DNA from: Desulfomicrobiaceae bacterium
GTDB taxonomy: Bacteria; Desulfobacterota; Desulfovibrionia; Desulfovibrionales; Desulfomicrobiaceae
Reading direction: 5' to 3'
NCBI GenBank assembly: GCA_003530935.1
Contig: DPEO01000022.1
Coordinates: 996-12,240 of the forward strand
Length of the DNA stretch: 11,245 nt
Position 1 is the first letter of the stretch; each line of letters begins with the position of its first letter. Shown piece by piece: positions 1 through 6,361 of the stretch. The translations under genes and the position numbers were made by a program. Under the pieces are notes generated by a model. The model was not told the origin of the DNA. It saw nothing but the letters and a program-made list of their open reading frames with translations, and ran no database searches.

Positions 1-1662
1 GGGATCACCATCGCGGCCAAGAACTGCTCGGTGCGCTGGAAGGACGTGAAGATCAACATCGTGGATACCCCGGGCCACGCAGACTTCGGCGGCGAAGTGG
101 AGCGCGCCCTCTCCATGGTGGATGGCGCAGTGCTTCTAGTGGACGCTTCCGAAGGTCCGTTGCCCCAGACCCGCTTTGTCCTGGGCAAGGCCTTGGCCTT
201 GGGGTTGCCGCTCATCGTGGTGCTCAACAAGATCGACCGCCCGGACGCCCGTCCCCAGGAGGTCCTCAGTGAGGTCTACGATCTCTTCATCGATCTGGGG
301 GCGGACGAGGACCAGCTCGAATTTCCGATACTCTACGCCGTGGGCCGTGATGGCATCGCCTCGACGACCCTGGAAATGCCGGGAACGGACCTGGCCCCGC
401 TCTTTGACGCCATCCTCACCCACATCCCGGCTCCGGCCTATGCCTCAGACGCTCCTCTTGCCCTCTTGGTGTCGGATTTGGGGTATAGTGACTACTTGGG
501 CCGTTTGGCCATCGGAAAGCTTCAAGGGGGCATCTTAGAGGAAAAAGCCGATCTCGTCTGCCTCGGAGAAACCGAGGAGCGTCCGTTTCGTCCCACCCGC
601 ATCCAGACTTACGAGGGCTTGCGCCTGGTGGATCAGCCGCGGGTGGAGCCTGGGGATATCACCGTGGTGGCAGGGCTGGAGCAGGTGGCCATTGGGGACA
701 CCATTTGCCATCGTCATACCCCGGTGCGCTTGCCCCGGCTGCGGGTGGACGAGCCCACCGTGGCCATGCGCTTTGCCATCAACACCTCGCCGTTGGCCGG
801 CCGGGAAGGCAAGATCGTGCAATCGCGGCAGATCAAGGACCGCCTTGTGCGCGAAGCCCGCGCCAATGTGGCCATCCAGGTGGAGGAGACGGAGGACCGC
901 GACGCCATGCTGGTCAAAGGTCGCGGCGAATTTCAACTGGCCATCCTCATCGAAACCATGCGGCGCGAAGGCTTCGAGCTTACGGTGAGCCGGCCGGAGG
1001 TCATCCTCAAGCACGAGGCCGGCGAGGTCCTCGAGCCCATGGAGCGGGTGCACGTAGACTGCGGTGAGGCCTTTTTGGGAGTGGTCACGGAGAAGCTCTC
1101 CCTGCGCCGGGGCAAATTGGAGCACCTCGTCAACAATGGCACCGGGCGAGTGCGCATGGAGTTCTCCGCTCCTTCCCGGGCCCTTATCGGCTACCGGGAC
1201 GAGTTCCTCACCGATACCAAAGGCACCGGCATCCTGCACTCCATCTTCGATGGCTACGGCCCCTACCGCGGCGATTTTCCTTCGCGCTTTACGGGATCCC
1301 TGGTGGCGGACCGCCAGGGCCAGGCTGTAGCGTACGCGCTCTTCAACCTGGAGCCTCGGGGCCGGCTCTTCGTGGAGCCGGGAGACGCGGTGTACGAAGG
1401 CATGATTATCGGGGAGCACAATCGGGAGAGTGATCTCGATGTGAATCCATGCAAAGAGAAAAAGCTCACCAACTTGCGCGCTGCGGGCAAGGACGAGAAC
1501 GTCATCTTGACGCCCATTCTTCCCATGACTCTGGAGCGGGCGCTGCACTGGATCCGTGAGGACGAAATGGTGGAAGTGACCCCGCTTTCCATCCGGCTGC
1601 GCAAGGCGGAGCTTTCCGCGCAAAAACGCCACACCATGCGGGTGCGGGCCAAGAAGGAGTGA
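1..1662 (+). CDS. typA: Ribosome-associated translational GTPase TypA/BipA (5' end outside window)
   Basis: The frame is open from base 1 and ends at a TGA at 1660-1662, giving 553 residues. It begins inside the GTPase domain at the switch I signature (GITIAAKN). This is followed by the G3 motif DTPGH (residues 22-26) and the G4 motif NKID (76-79). After the G domain come the EF-G-like beta-barrel and alpha-beta domains (including [18 protein letters not shown] and [15 protein letters not shown]), then the BipA-specific C-terminal domain with [14 protein letters not shown]. TypA proteins are about 607-615 residues, so roughly 55-60 N-terminal residues, including the P-loop, lie upstream. The family binds ribosomes and acts in 50S assembly and in stress or cold adaptation; this role is taken from the family. 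Only 2 bases separate its stop from the next start, so the two genes are probably cotranscribed. Identification is secure. Confidence 0.97.
   Translation, partial: GITIAAKNCSVRWKDVKINIVDTPGHADFGGEVERALSMVDGAVLLVDASEGPLPQTRFVLGKALALGLPLIVVLNKIDRPDARPQEVLSEVYDLFIDLGADEDQLEFPILYAVGRDGIASTTLEMPGTDLAPLFDAILTHIPAPAYASDAPLALLVSDLGYSDYLGRLAIGKLQGGILEEKADLVCLGETEERPFRPTRIQTYEGLRLVDQPRVEPGDITVVAGLEQVAIGDTICHRHTPVRLPRLRVDEPTVAMRFAINTSPLAGREGKIVQSRQIKDRLVREARANVAIQVEETEDRDAMLVKGRGEFQLAILIETMRREGFELTVSRPEVILKHEAGEVLEPMERVHVDCGEAFLGVVTEKLSLRRGKLEHLVNNGTGRVRMEFSAPSRALIGYRDEFLTDTKGTGILHSIFDGYGPYRGDFPSRFTGSLVADRQGQAVAYALFNLEPRGRLFVEPGDAVYEGMIIGEHNRESDLDVNPCKEKKLTNLRAAGKDENVILTPILPMTLERALHWIREDEMVEVTPLSIRLRKAELSAQKRHTMRVRAKKE
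1654..1659 (+). promoter_or_regulatory. Ribosome binding site that fixes the start of the FAD dehydrogenase
   Basis: AAGGAG lies inside the last codons of typA and stands 5 bases before the ATG at 1665. A GTG at 1659 is in the same frame but overlaps this site and cannot use it. The ATG is therefore the better start. Confidence 0.75.
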
Positions 1663-1664
1663 CC

Positions 1665-3044
1665 ATGCATTTTGATGTCATTATCGTGGGCGGCGGCCCG
1701 GCTGGGCTCTTTGCCGCGCATCATTTGGCTGAGGCCACGTCGCTGCGGGTTTTGCTCGTGGATAAGGGACGCACTTCACTGTCGCGCCATTGCCCCATGA
1801 GCGGCGACCAGGAGTGCGTGGGATGCCGGCCCTGTAACATCCTTTCGGGCCTGGGCGGCGCAGGGCTTTTTTCCGACGGTAAGCTCAACTTCATCCACAA
1901 GCTCGGAAAAACTGATCTCACCCAGTTCCTCACCACGTCTGAGGCCATGCGCCTCATTGACGAGACCGAGGCCATCTTCAACCGTTTCGGCATGGATGGA
2001 CAGGTGTACCCCACCGATATGGAGCGGGCGCTGACCATCCGCAAGGAAGCCCGTAAGGTGGGGGTGGATCTCCTGGTCATCAAGCAGAAGCACCTGGGAA
2101 GCGACAATTTGCCCGGGCATATCGCCGGCATGGTGGCGGCCATCGAGGCGCGTGGCGTCACGATCCGCACCGGCGAGAGTGTGGAGGATGTCCTGGTGGA
2201 AGACGGCCGGGTGGTGGGGGTACGCACCAATAAGGGCGAGTTCCATGCGCCGTACGTCCTGTTGGCCCCGGGCCGGGTCGGTGCGGAATGGGTGGGGTCT
2301 TTGGCCCAGCGTCACGGCCTGCGGGTGACCCAGCGGGGTATCGAGGTTGGGGTGCGGGTGGAAGTGCACAACGAAATCATGCAAGACATCTGTTCCGTGA
2401 TCTATGACCCCACGTTCTTTATCCGCACGTCCAAGTACGACGACCAGACGCGTACCTTCTGCACCAACTATGGCGGCTACATCGCCCAAGAAAACTACCA
2501 CGATTTCGTGTGCGTCAATGGCCATGCGTACATGGAGAAAAAGTCCGATAATACCAATTTTGCGTTCCTCTCCAAAGTAGTGCTCAATGACCCCGTGACG
2601 GATAATCAGGCCTATGGGGAGTCCATCGGTCGATTGGCGACCCTTATCGGTGGAGGCAAGCCCATTCTACAGCGCTTTGGCGATCTCAAGCGTGGCCGGC
2701 GCTCCACCTGGAACCGTATCAAAAACAGTTCCATTGAGCCCACCCTCACGAAGGTCACCTGCGGCGACATCGCCATGGCCTTGCCGGAGCGCATTCTCAC
2801 CAACCTCGTGGAGGGCTTGGAGAAGCTCAATTTCGTCGTGCCGGGCGTGGCCAATGACGAAACCCTGCTCTATGCGCCGGAGATCAAGTTCTTTGCCACC
2901 CAGGTGGAGTGCGGGCCGGATTTGCAGACCGCCATTTCCGGGCTGTACGTGGCCGGTGACGGGCCAGGGGTGGCAGGCAACATCGTCTCTGCGGCGGCCA
3001 CCGGACTTTTGGCGGCCAAAGGCATTGCCGCAGCGGCGAAGTAG
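1665..3044 (+). CDS. NAD(P)/FAD-dependent dehydrogenase, COG2509 type
   Basis: 459 residues from the ATG at 1665. The N-terminus has a Rossmann FAD-binding motif, VGGGPAG (residues 8-14), and the C-terminus has the second flavin-contact motif GLYVAGDGPGVAGNIVSAA. Between them is the family signature GLGGAGLFSDGKLN (about residues 62-75), just preceded by four cysteines, C43, C51, C54 and C57 (CX7CX2CX2C). This matches the uncharacterised FAD-dependent dehydrogenase family COG2509, usually 450-530 residues. Substrate and physiological role are unknown; the cysteine cluster suggests a metal or Fe-S centre or a redox-active thiol set, which is inference. No signal peptide or membrane segment is seen, so it should be cytoplasmic. 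It sits 2 bases after typA and probably shares its mRNA. The family call is firm; the function is not known. Confidence 0.9.
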   Translation: MHFDVIIVGGGPAGLFAAHHLAEATSLRVLLVDKGRTSLSRHCPMSGDQECVGCRPCNILSGLGGAGLFSDGKLNFIHKLGKTDLTQFLTTSEAMRLIDETEAIFNRFGMDGQVYPTDMERALTIRKEARKVGVDLLVIKQKHLGSDNLPGHIAGMVAAIEARGVTIRTGESVEDVLVEDGRVVGVRTNKGEFHAPYVLLAPGRVGAEWVGSLAQRHGLRVTQRGIEVGVRVEVHNEIMQDICSVIYDPTFFIRTSKYDDQTRTFCTNYGGYIAQENYHDFVCVNGHAYMEKKSDNTNFAFLSKVVLNDPVTDNQAYGESIGRLATLIGGGKPILQRFGDLKRGRRSTWNRIKNSSIEPTLTKVTCGDIAMALPERILTNLVEGLEKLNFVVPGVANDETLLYAPEIKFFATQVECGPDLQTAISGLYVAGDGPGVAGNIVSAAATGLLAAKGIAAAAK

Positions 3045-3075
3045 CCTTTGGGTGAGCGTGTATGGAAAACCCGCG

Positions 3076-3116
3076 GGCGGGCGCGTCTGGGGGACCCTTG
3101 ACCAGTGCCCGCCTTT
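3076..3116 (+). terminator. Possible weak terminator after the typA-FAD dehydrogenase pair
   Basis: A two-tier inverted repeat follows the stop at 3044. The outer arms are GGCGGGC (3076-3082) and GCCCGCC (3107-3113), and the inner arms CTGG (3087-3090) and CCAG (3102-3105). Only three T residues follow, so intrinsic termination would be inefficient. The alternative is a GC-rich chance hairpin. Confidence 0.3.
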
Positions 3117-3160
3117 GCGGTAAAAAATTGTTACCTTGACAGCGATAGCTCAACGGAGCG

Positions 3161-3201
3161 CTTTGTTCATACATTCGTGAACAAAGTATCTTTTTTTGTT
3201 C
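3161..3201 (+). promoter_or_regulatory. greA leader: perfect dyad plus third half-site, T7 tract and overlapping promoter-like elements
   Basis: CTTTGTTCA (3161-3169) and TGAACAAAG (3178-3186) form a perfect 9-bp inverted repeat around an 8-base centre. A third copy of the heptamer TTTGTTC stands at 3195-3201, at the end of a run of seven T (3191-3197). The three heptamers alternate in orientation with centres about 16-17 bases apart. A weak promoter overlaps them: TTGTTC (3163-3168), an 18-base spacer and TATCTT (3187-3192). A consensus -35-like TTGACA at 3136-3141 has no good -10 at normal spacing. The element may be an operator, or a low-GC hairpin whose T tract causes attenuation ahead of greA. 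Confidence 0.45.
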
Positions 3202-3231
3202 CCTGCGCACAACGAAGAGAGGATAGAGCTC

Positions 3232-3720
3232 ATGAGTCGCATTCCCATTTCTGTGGAAGGATACAAGCGTTTGGAAAAAGAATTGGAAGCCCTGAAGAAG
3301 GAGCGGCCTGCAGTGATTCAGGCCATCAAAGAGGCCCGGGAAGAAGGGGATCTGCGGGAAAATGCAGGCTATGACGCCGCTCGGGAGCGCCAGGGTCTTT
3401 TGGAGGCCAAGATCGCCCAATTGGAGTCGCGCATGGTGCGTTTCGAGGTCATCGACATCGACCAATTGCGCAGCGACCGAGTGATCTTTGGCGCCACGGT
3501 GGAATTGGAAGATCTGGATACCGGCGAGATCAAGACCTATACGCTGCTGGGTCCGGACGAAGCCGATAGCAGCAAGGGCTCGATTTCCATCGAATCCCCC
3601 GTGGGGCGGGCCCTCTTGGGCAAGCAGGAAGGCGACGAGGTTTCCATCCAGGTGCCCAAGGGTACGGTGAATTACGAGATCCGCTCCATCCGCTTCTTGG
3701 GGAGCGCGGCCTTGCGCTGA
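3232..3720 (+). CDS. greA: Transcription elongation factor GreA
   Basis: 162 residues, close to the usual 157-160. The N-terminal antiparallel coiled coil spans about residues 8-75. Its tip carries the acidic residues in EEGDLRENAGYDAARE (D40 and E43, matching E. coli D41 and E44), which position Mg2+ in the RNA polymerase active site to stimulate cleavage of backtracked RNA. The C-terminal FKBP-like domain follows, with VSIQVPKG and the terminal YEIRSIRF strand. The ATG at 3232 is preceded by an AGAGAGG-type ribosome site about 9 bases upstream. An in-frame TTG at 3196 would add 12 residues not found in GreA and is rejected. The gene stands alone, with its own leader region and a strong terminator behind it. 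Confidence 0.97.
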   Translation: MSRIPISVEGYKRLEKELEALKKERPAVIQAIKEAREEGDLRENAGYDAARERQGLLEAKIAQLESRMVRFEVIDIDQLRSDRVIFGATVELEDLDTGEIKTYTLLGPDEADSSKGSISIESPVGRALLGKQEGDEVSIQVPKGTVNYEIRSIRFLGSAALR

Positions 3721-3736
3721 TCAAGACTCCAGGTTT

Positions 3737-4060
3737 TCAAACAAGACATCCGCGGGGAGGCTTGTCCTCCCCGTTTTGCGTGGTGGTCTCTTGCAGTTCG
3801 ACCAGGATGTGTCGGGCTTGGTGGCGGCACAGGCAGACCCGGCTGGCCCCCAGGAGCACCACCATGGGGCCTTGGGCGTTCTGCACGACCTGGACAGATC
3901 TGCCGGACACGAATCCCATGGCCAAGAGCCGACTCCGTTCCGCCCCGCAAGCATCGACGCGGCGGATCACGCCGGTTTGTCCCACCTGCAGGCGGTGCAG
4001 CGGCGCGAGGCCTTCGGCCGTAGCGCGGCACCGACATGGATGGAGTTTGCCGAAGAACAT
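3737..4060 (-). CDS. Second FeoA (SH3-like) domain protein with extended ends
   Basis: 107 residues from the ATG at 4060 to a TGA at 3739-3737. GAGGAG (4070-4065) stands 4 bases before the start and overlaps the end of the upstream feoA, leaving one base between the genes. The FeoA core covers about residues 20-90: GQTGVIRR, then the diagnostic ERSRLLAMGFVSGRSVQVV (compare RRIRDMGLVPGTPFTVV in the neighbour), a short strand pair, and ARHILVEL. A 19-residue N-terminal extension carries CRC, and a roughly 17-residue hydrophilic tail is encoded by the DNA that forms the greA terminator. FeoA proteins are small cytoplasmic partners of the ferrous-iron transporter FeoB; this copy is divergent and cysteine-rich (C9, C11, C38, C76, C78, C105). 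No feoB follows. The domain call is firm; the role is inferred. Confidence 0.85.
   Translation of the reverse strand: MFFGKLHPCRCRATAEGLAPLHRLQVGQTGVIRRVDACGAERSRLLAMGFVSGRSVQVVQNAQGPMVVLLGASRVCLCRHQARHILVELQETTTQNGEDKPPRGCLV
3753..3777 (+). terminator. Rho-independent terminator of greA, embedded in the 3' codons of the convergent feoA-like gene
   Basis: The perfect 8-bp stem CGGGGAGG (3753-3760) / CCTCCCCG (3766-3773), with a 5-base loop, is followed directly by TTTT (3774-3777). It lies 32 bases past the greA stop. On the minus strand the same bases are codons of the FeoA-like gene that ends at 3737. There is no T tract in that direction, so it should act only for greA. Confidence 0.85.
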
Positions 4061-4061
4061 A

Positions 4062-4298
4062 TCACTCCTCGACATCCACGGTGATGAAGTCCGCTTCGTT
4101 GTTGCGCAGCGTGAGGGTGAATCCCCGCAGCCGCAGCGCCACCGGATCTTCCAGGGGGGCCCGGCCCACGACGGTGAAGGGGGTGCCCGGAACGAGCCCC
4201 ATGTCCCGGATGCGCCGTCCCAGTTCTCCCTGGGCAGTGATATGCCGGATGATACCGCGTTGGTTGACCTGCATATGGCGCAAGGCAATGGTCTTCAC
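4062..4298 (-). CDS. feoA: Ferrous iron transport protein FeoA
   Basis: 78 residues, the normal FeoA size. The start is a GTG at 4298 with AAGGAG (4309-4304) 5 bases upstream; that site overlaps the stop of the preceding regulator gene, so translation is likely coupled. The sequence shows the SH3-like fold pattern: an N-terminal strand with RGIIRHI, the conserved GRRIRDMGLVPGTPFTVV turn (about residues 27-44), APLEDPVALRLRGF, and the closing strand ending near DFITVDVEE. FeoA binds the cytoplasmic G-protein part of FeoB and modulates Fe2+ uptake in enterobacteria. It sits between a DtxR-type iron regulator and a second FeoA-like gene, which supports an iron-regulated operon. feoB is not in the window and must be elsewhere or absent. 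Confidence 0.93.
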   Translation of the reverse strand: MKTIALRHMQVNQRGIIRHITAQGELGRRIRDMGLVPGTPFTVVGRAPLEDPVALRLRGFTLTLRNNEADFITVDVEE

Positions 4299-4307
4299 AG
4301 AGACTCC

Positions 4308-4838
4308 TTATTCCAGGGTTGCCTGTTGGGTGCTGTCCTCAGGACAGCGGCTTTTTTGCCGGGCCAGACAGGTTTCGATGCACGCCGTGCAATCCGGGCA
4401 TGAGCCTGGCTCGGCGCAGCTGTTTTGGAAGGACGCGATCCAATCGACTCCAGTGCGGGGGCAGCGGGTGAGAAAGCGCACGAATCGAATGAGGGCCTCC
4501 AAACTTTCATCGTCGATGCCGTGCTCCAGGCGGCAGGCGGTCTCTTCCGCCAGTTCCTGGCGGATGTTGAGAACTCGCTGCAAAAAATCGGAAAGCACCT
4601 TGTGGCGATGGGCGATGCGCGTGGCCACGCGAAAGCCTTCGGGAGTCATGGTGACCGAACTATAGGGCTCGTAGTTGATGAGCCCTTGTTTGGCGAGCTT
4701 TTGCAGGGCGTTGGTCACCGAAGCCCGCTGTACCCCCATTTGGTCGGCGATATCCTTGGCTCGGGCTGCGGAGTGGGCGGCCTCCAAGGTGAAAATGGTC
4801 TCCAAATAGTCTTCGAGATTGGAGGAGATGTCGTGCAT
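4308..4838 (-). CDS. DtxR/MntR-family metal-dependent transcriptional regulator with C-terminal Cys cluster
   Basis: 176 residues from the ATG at 4838, with GGAAGG 5 bases upstream. Residues 1-70 form the winged helix-turn-helix typical of DtxR: NLEDYLETIFTLE, then the recognition region VQRASVTNALQKLAKQGL and the wing ending in MTPEG. Residues 70-125 are the dimerisation and metal-binding domain. Visible ligand candidates are D10 and E13, H77/H79, and the C102-E105-H106 triad in ACRLEHGID. A cysteine at position 102 is the iron-type DtxR/IdeR residue, whereas D10 resembles MntR. There is no SH3 domain; instead a tail of six cysteines (C141, C147, C150, C153, C157, C165) follows RCPRTGVDW, a pattern I recall from deltaproteobacterial homologues. 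It leads the feoA operon and probably represses it with Fe2+ bound. Activity towards Mn2+ cannot be excluded. Confidence 0.92.
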   Translation of the reverse strand: MHDISSNLEDYLETIFTLEAAHSAARAKDIADQMGVQRASVTNALQKLAKQGLINYEPYSSVTMTPEGFRVATRIAHRHKVLSDFLQRVLNIRQELAEETACRLEHGIDDESLEALIRFVRFLTRCPRTGVDWIASFQNSCAEPGSCPDCTACIETCLARQKSRCPEDSTQQATLE

Positions 4839-4871
4839 GCCTGCCTTCCCGGTTGCAGCGAAAGTTAGACT

Positions 4872-4900
4872 CTTTTACGCACGGAATTCCGGGATGGCAA
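4872..4900 (-). promoter_or_regulatory. Sigma-70-type promoter for the dtxR-feoA-feoA operon with a palindrome in its spacer
   Basis: Reading the minus strand, TTGCCA (4900-4895, five of six consensus bases) is followed after exactly 17 bases by TAAAAG (4877-4872, four of six). The -10 lies 33 bases before the ATG at 4838. The spacer contains the perfect 10-bp palindrome CGGAATTCCG (4882-4891), well placed for a repressor such as the encoded DtxR protein, which would allow autoregulation. Promoter and operator assignments are predictions from sequence. Confidence 0.6.
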
Positions 4901-4914
4901 GACAGACGTGGGCA

Positions 4915-4938
4915 TGTGCGAAAACAGAGTTTCGCACA
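4915..4938. repeat. Perfect 9-bp inverted repeat upstream of the dtxR promoter (candidate operator)
   Basis: TGTGCGAAA (4915-4923) and TTTCGCACA (4930-4938) are exact inverted copies around the 6-base centre ACAGAG. The repeat lies 14 bases upstream of the -35 element of dtxR and is non-coding. No T tract follows in either direction, so a protein-binding site is more likely than a terminator. The binding factor is unknown. Confidence 0.5.
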
Positions 4939-4999
4939 GCAGACAGGGCGAGGAGGGTGATTGCCCCGCTGCGGGCAGGATCAGGGTGCGGCAATGCAC

Positions 5000-5035
5000 G
5001 GCGGGCCTTGAACCGTAGCGGCCTCAAGGCCCGCC
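5000..5035 (-). terminator. Long hairpin after the selenoprotein gene, possible terminator
   Basis: A perfect 12-bp inverted repeat (arms 5000-5011 and 5024-5035, GGCGGGCCTTGA / TCAAGGCCCGCC) has a loop that can itself pair CCG with CGG around a 3-base turn. It starts 34 bases past the stop at 5070 of the minus-strand HdrD-like gene. There is no T run on either strand, so it may act with Rho, or protect the mRNA 3' end, rather than terminate intrinsically. Confidence 0.5.
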
Positions 5036-5069
5036 CTCTTGAAGGCAGCGTCCAATCGTGCGTATCCCG

Positions 5070-6350
5070 CTAGAGCCCCAAGGCTGCCAATTCGTCTCCC
5101 AGATAGGCACGCTCGTTTTCGCCAAGAATGCCCAGGGAGAGGCAAATCAGCGTCCAAAGATGGATAGTATGCCATTTTTTCCCGTAGTATTCGGCAAGGT
5201 CGTGGATTTGGGAGTGGCAATTGTGGCAGGGGGCGATGCAGTAATGGGCGCCGGTAGCCAGAATTTGATTGCGCTTCCGCAGACCATAGGCGCGACGTTG
5301 CTCGGGGAATCCTGCTTGGAGGGCTCCTCCGCCGCCACCGCAGCAATAATTGTTGGATTTGTTGGGGTGCATATCCACGAAGTTTTCTTCTCCAACGAGT
5401 TTTTTGACCACGAAGCGGAGGTCGTTGGCAATGGAGTCCCCCAAGGATTTGCGCACCAACTGGCACGGGTCTTGGACGGTGAACTTCAATCGCAGCTCTG
5501 CATTCCAATCGCTGGTCACCGGTAATTTGCCTTCGCGGATCCACCGCGCATACCAAGTAATGATGCTTTCCAAGCGGAACGACGCCGTGATGCCGAATTT
5601 CTGCAGTCCGGCCCGGACTGCGTAGAACTCGTGTCCTCACTCGGTATTGAGCCAGATCTTGGCCCCAAGATCCTCCACTGCCTGGACTTTGGTGCGGACG
5701 ATGCGCTCCCAGGCCTCGTCATCGGCGGCGAACATGCAGTAGTTTTCCGCTGCCCAGCCCAAGGTGCCGTAAGTCCAGTCCGCGCCCACGTAATTGAGGA
5801 TCTTCCATAGCGGTACCATCTCGTCGGGCTCGGTTACGGGTTCGCGGGAATTTTGGTTGAGGAAAAACATTGCGCCTTTTTTGTTCAGCGGGGCCACGAT
5901 GTTTTCGAATCCCTTCTGGGTTGTCCGGACTTCGTCGAGCATATCGCGCACCACGAACTCGAAGTCTGTGGGACTCACTCCCATGGCGGAGGAGGTCTCC
6001 GTCTTGAGGGATGCATCACACGAGGCGACGATGCCCCGTGGTCGCTTTTCCCGAGGCCAATGCTGCCGAGCCTCATAGACAAGGGCTGGAATGTCGATGT
6101 GCATGGGGCAGACGTGCTGGCAGCGTTTGCACATGGTGCACATCCACACCCAAGGTGTCTGGAGGAGCGTCTCGCCCATGCCGAGTGCCGCCATGCGGAC
6201 GAATTTACGGGGGTCCATGCCTTCGAGCCCAGAAGCAGGGCAGCCCGACGAGCACAGGCCGCAGGTCAGGCACATGGTATAGTTGCCTCCTTCTGGCAAA
6301 AGGGCCATGGCTTTGCCCTGCAATCGGGAAGGCGTGATCGGTGGTGTCAT
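5070..6350 (-). CDS. HdrD/DsrK-like iron-sulfur oxidoreductase, predicted selenoprotein (in-frame TGA = Sec238)
   Basis: Read through one in-frame TGA (5639-5637), the gene gives 426 residues. Two ferredoxin-type CX2CX2CX3CP motifs (C27/30/33/37 and C71/74/77/81) bind two [4Fe-4S] clusters. A degenerate first CCG domain (about 155-260) keeps C205 in ENYC and has Sec at residue 238, in LNTE-Sec-GHEFYAV, where the family has Cys. The second CCG domain is intact: DPC296, NYC336-C337-GGGGG and C371-x3-C375-x2-C378, the set that carries a catalytic non-cubane cluster in HdrB/HdrD. Reading frame and homology continue unbroken across the TGA, and a SECIS-like hairpin follows it. No membrane segment or signal is seen, so it is a cytoplasmic electron carrier or reductase. 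It is divergent from glpAB, which lacks glpC, so it may serve GlpAB; this is inference. The alternative is a nonsense mutation or sequencing error. Confidence 0.85.
5599..5627 (-). promoter_or_regulatory. Predicted bacterial SECIS element
   Basis: Minus strand: 23 bases after the TGA comes the apical loop GGC (5613-5611), closed by a perfect 8-bp stem GCAGTCCG (5621-5614) / CGGACTGC (5610-5603). Below it, a 2-base AC bulge and a 4-bp lower stem, TTCT (5627-5624) / AGAA (5602-5599), extend the helix. A small loop beginning with G, a stable upper stem and a UGA-to-loop distance in the teens to thirties of bases are the known features of bacterial SECIS elements recognised by SelB. The hairpin lies in coding sequence, as expected in bacteria. 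Confidence 0.75.
5637..5639 (-). other. In-frame TGA predicted to be decoded as selenocysteine
   Basis: The codon context on the minus strand is ...AAT ACC GAG TGA GGA CAC GAG..., giving NTE-Sec-GHE. Homologous HdrD/DsrK-type proteins have TECGH or SECGH here, and TGC/TGT to TGA is the expected Cys-to-Sec substitution. The protein continues in the same frame for 188 residues after the codon, with all expected motifs. Confidence 0.82.
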
Positions 6351-6357
6351 GGTCATT

Positions 6358-6361
6358 CTCC
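6358..6361 (-). promoter_or_regulatory. Ribosome binding site deciding the selenoprotein start
   Basis: GGAG is 1 base before an ATG at 6356 but 7 bases before the in-frame ATG at 6350. The normal spacing favours 6350, removing two residues from the longest possible reading frame. Confidence 0.6.

Noticed and set aside
535..1632. Long minus-strand open frame of 365 codons
   Set aside because: It is antisense to typA and has no recognisable domain or ribosome site. Such shadows are common in GC-rich coding DNA.
3196..3231. Upstream TTG start adding 12 residues to GreA
   Set aside because: GreA proteins start near MSRIPIS. The extension is unlike the family, lies over the T tract, and has no ribosome site.
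5070..5573. Separate 167-residue gene for the C-terminal CCG domain, with a pseudogene upstream
   Set aside because: Its start would be a TTG inside a conserved domain, and the frame is continuous with the upstream half apart from one TGA at a Cys position. A single Sec-containing protein explains both parts.
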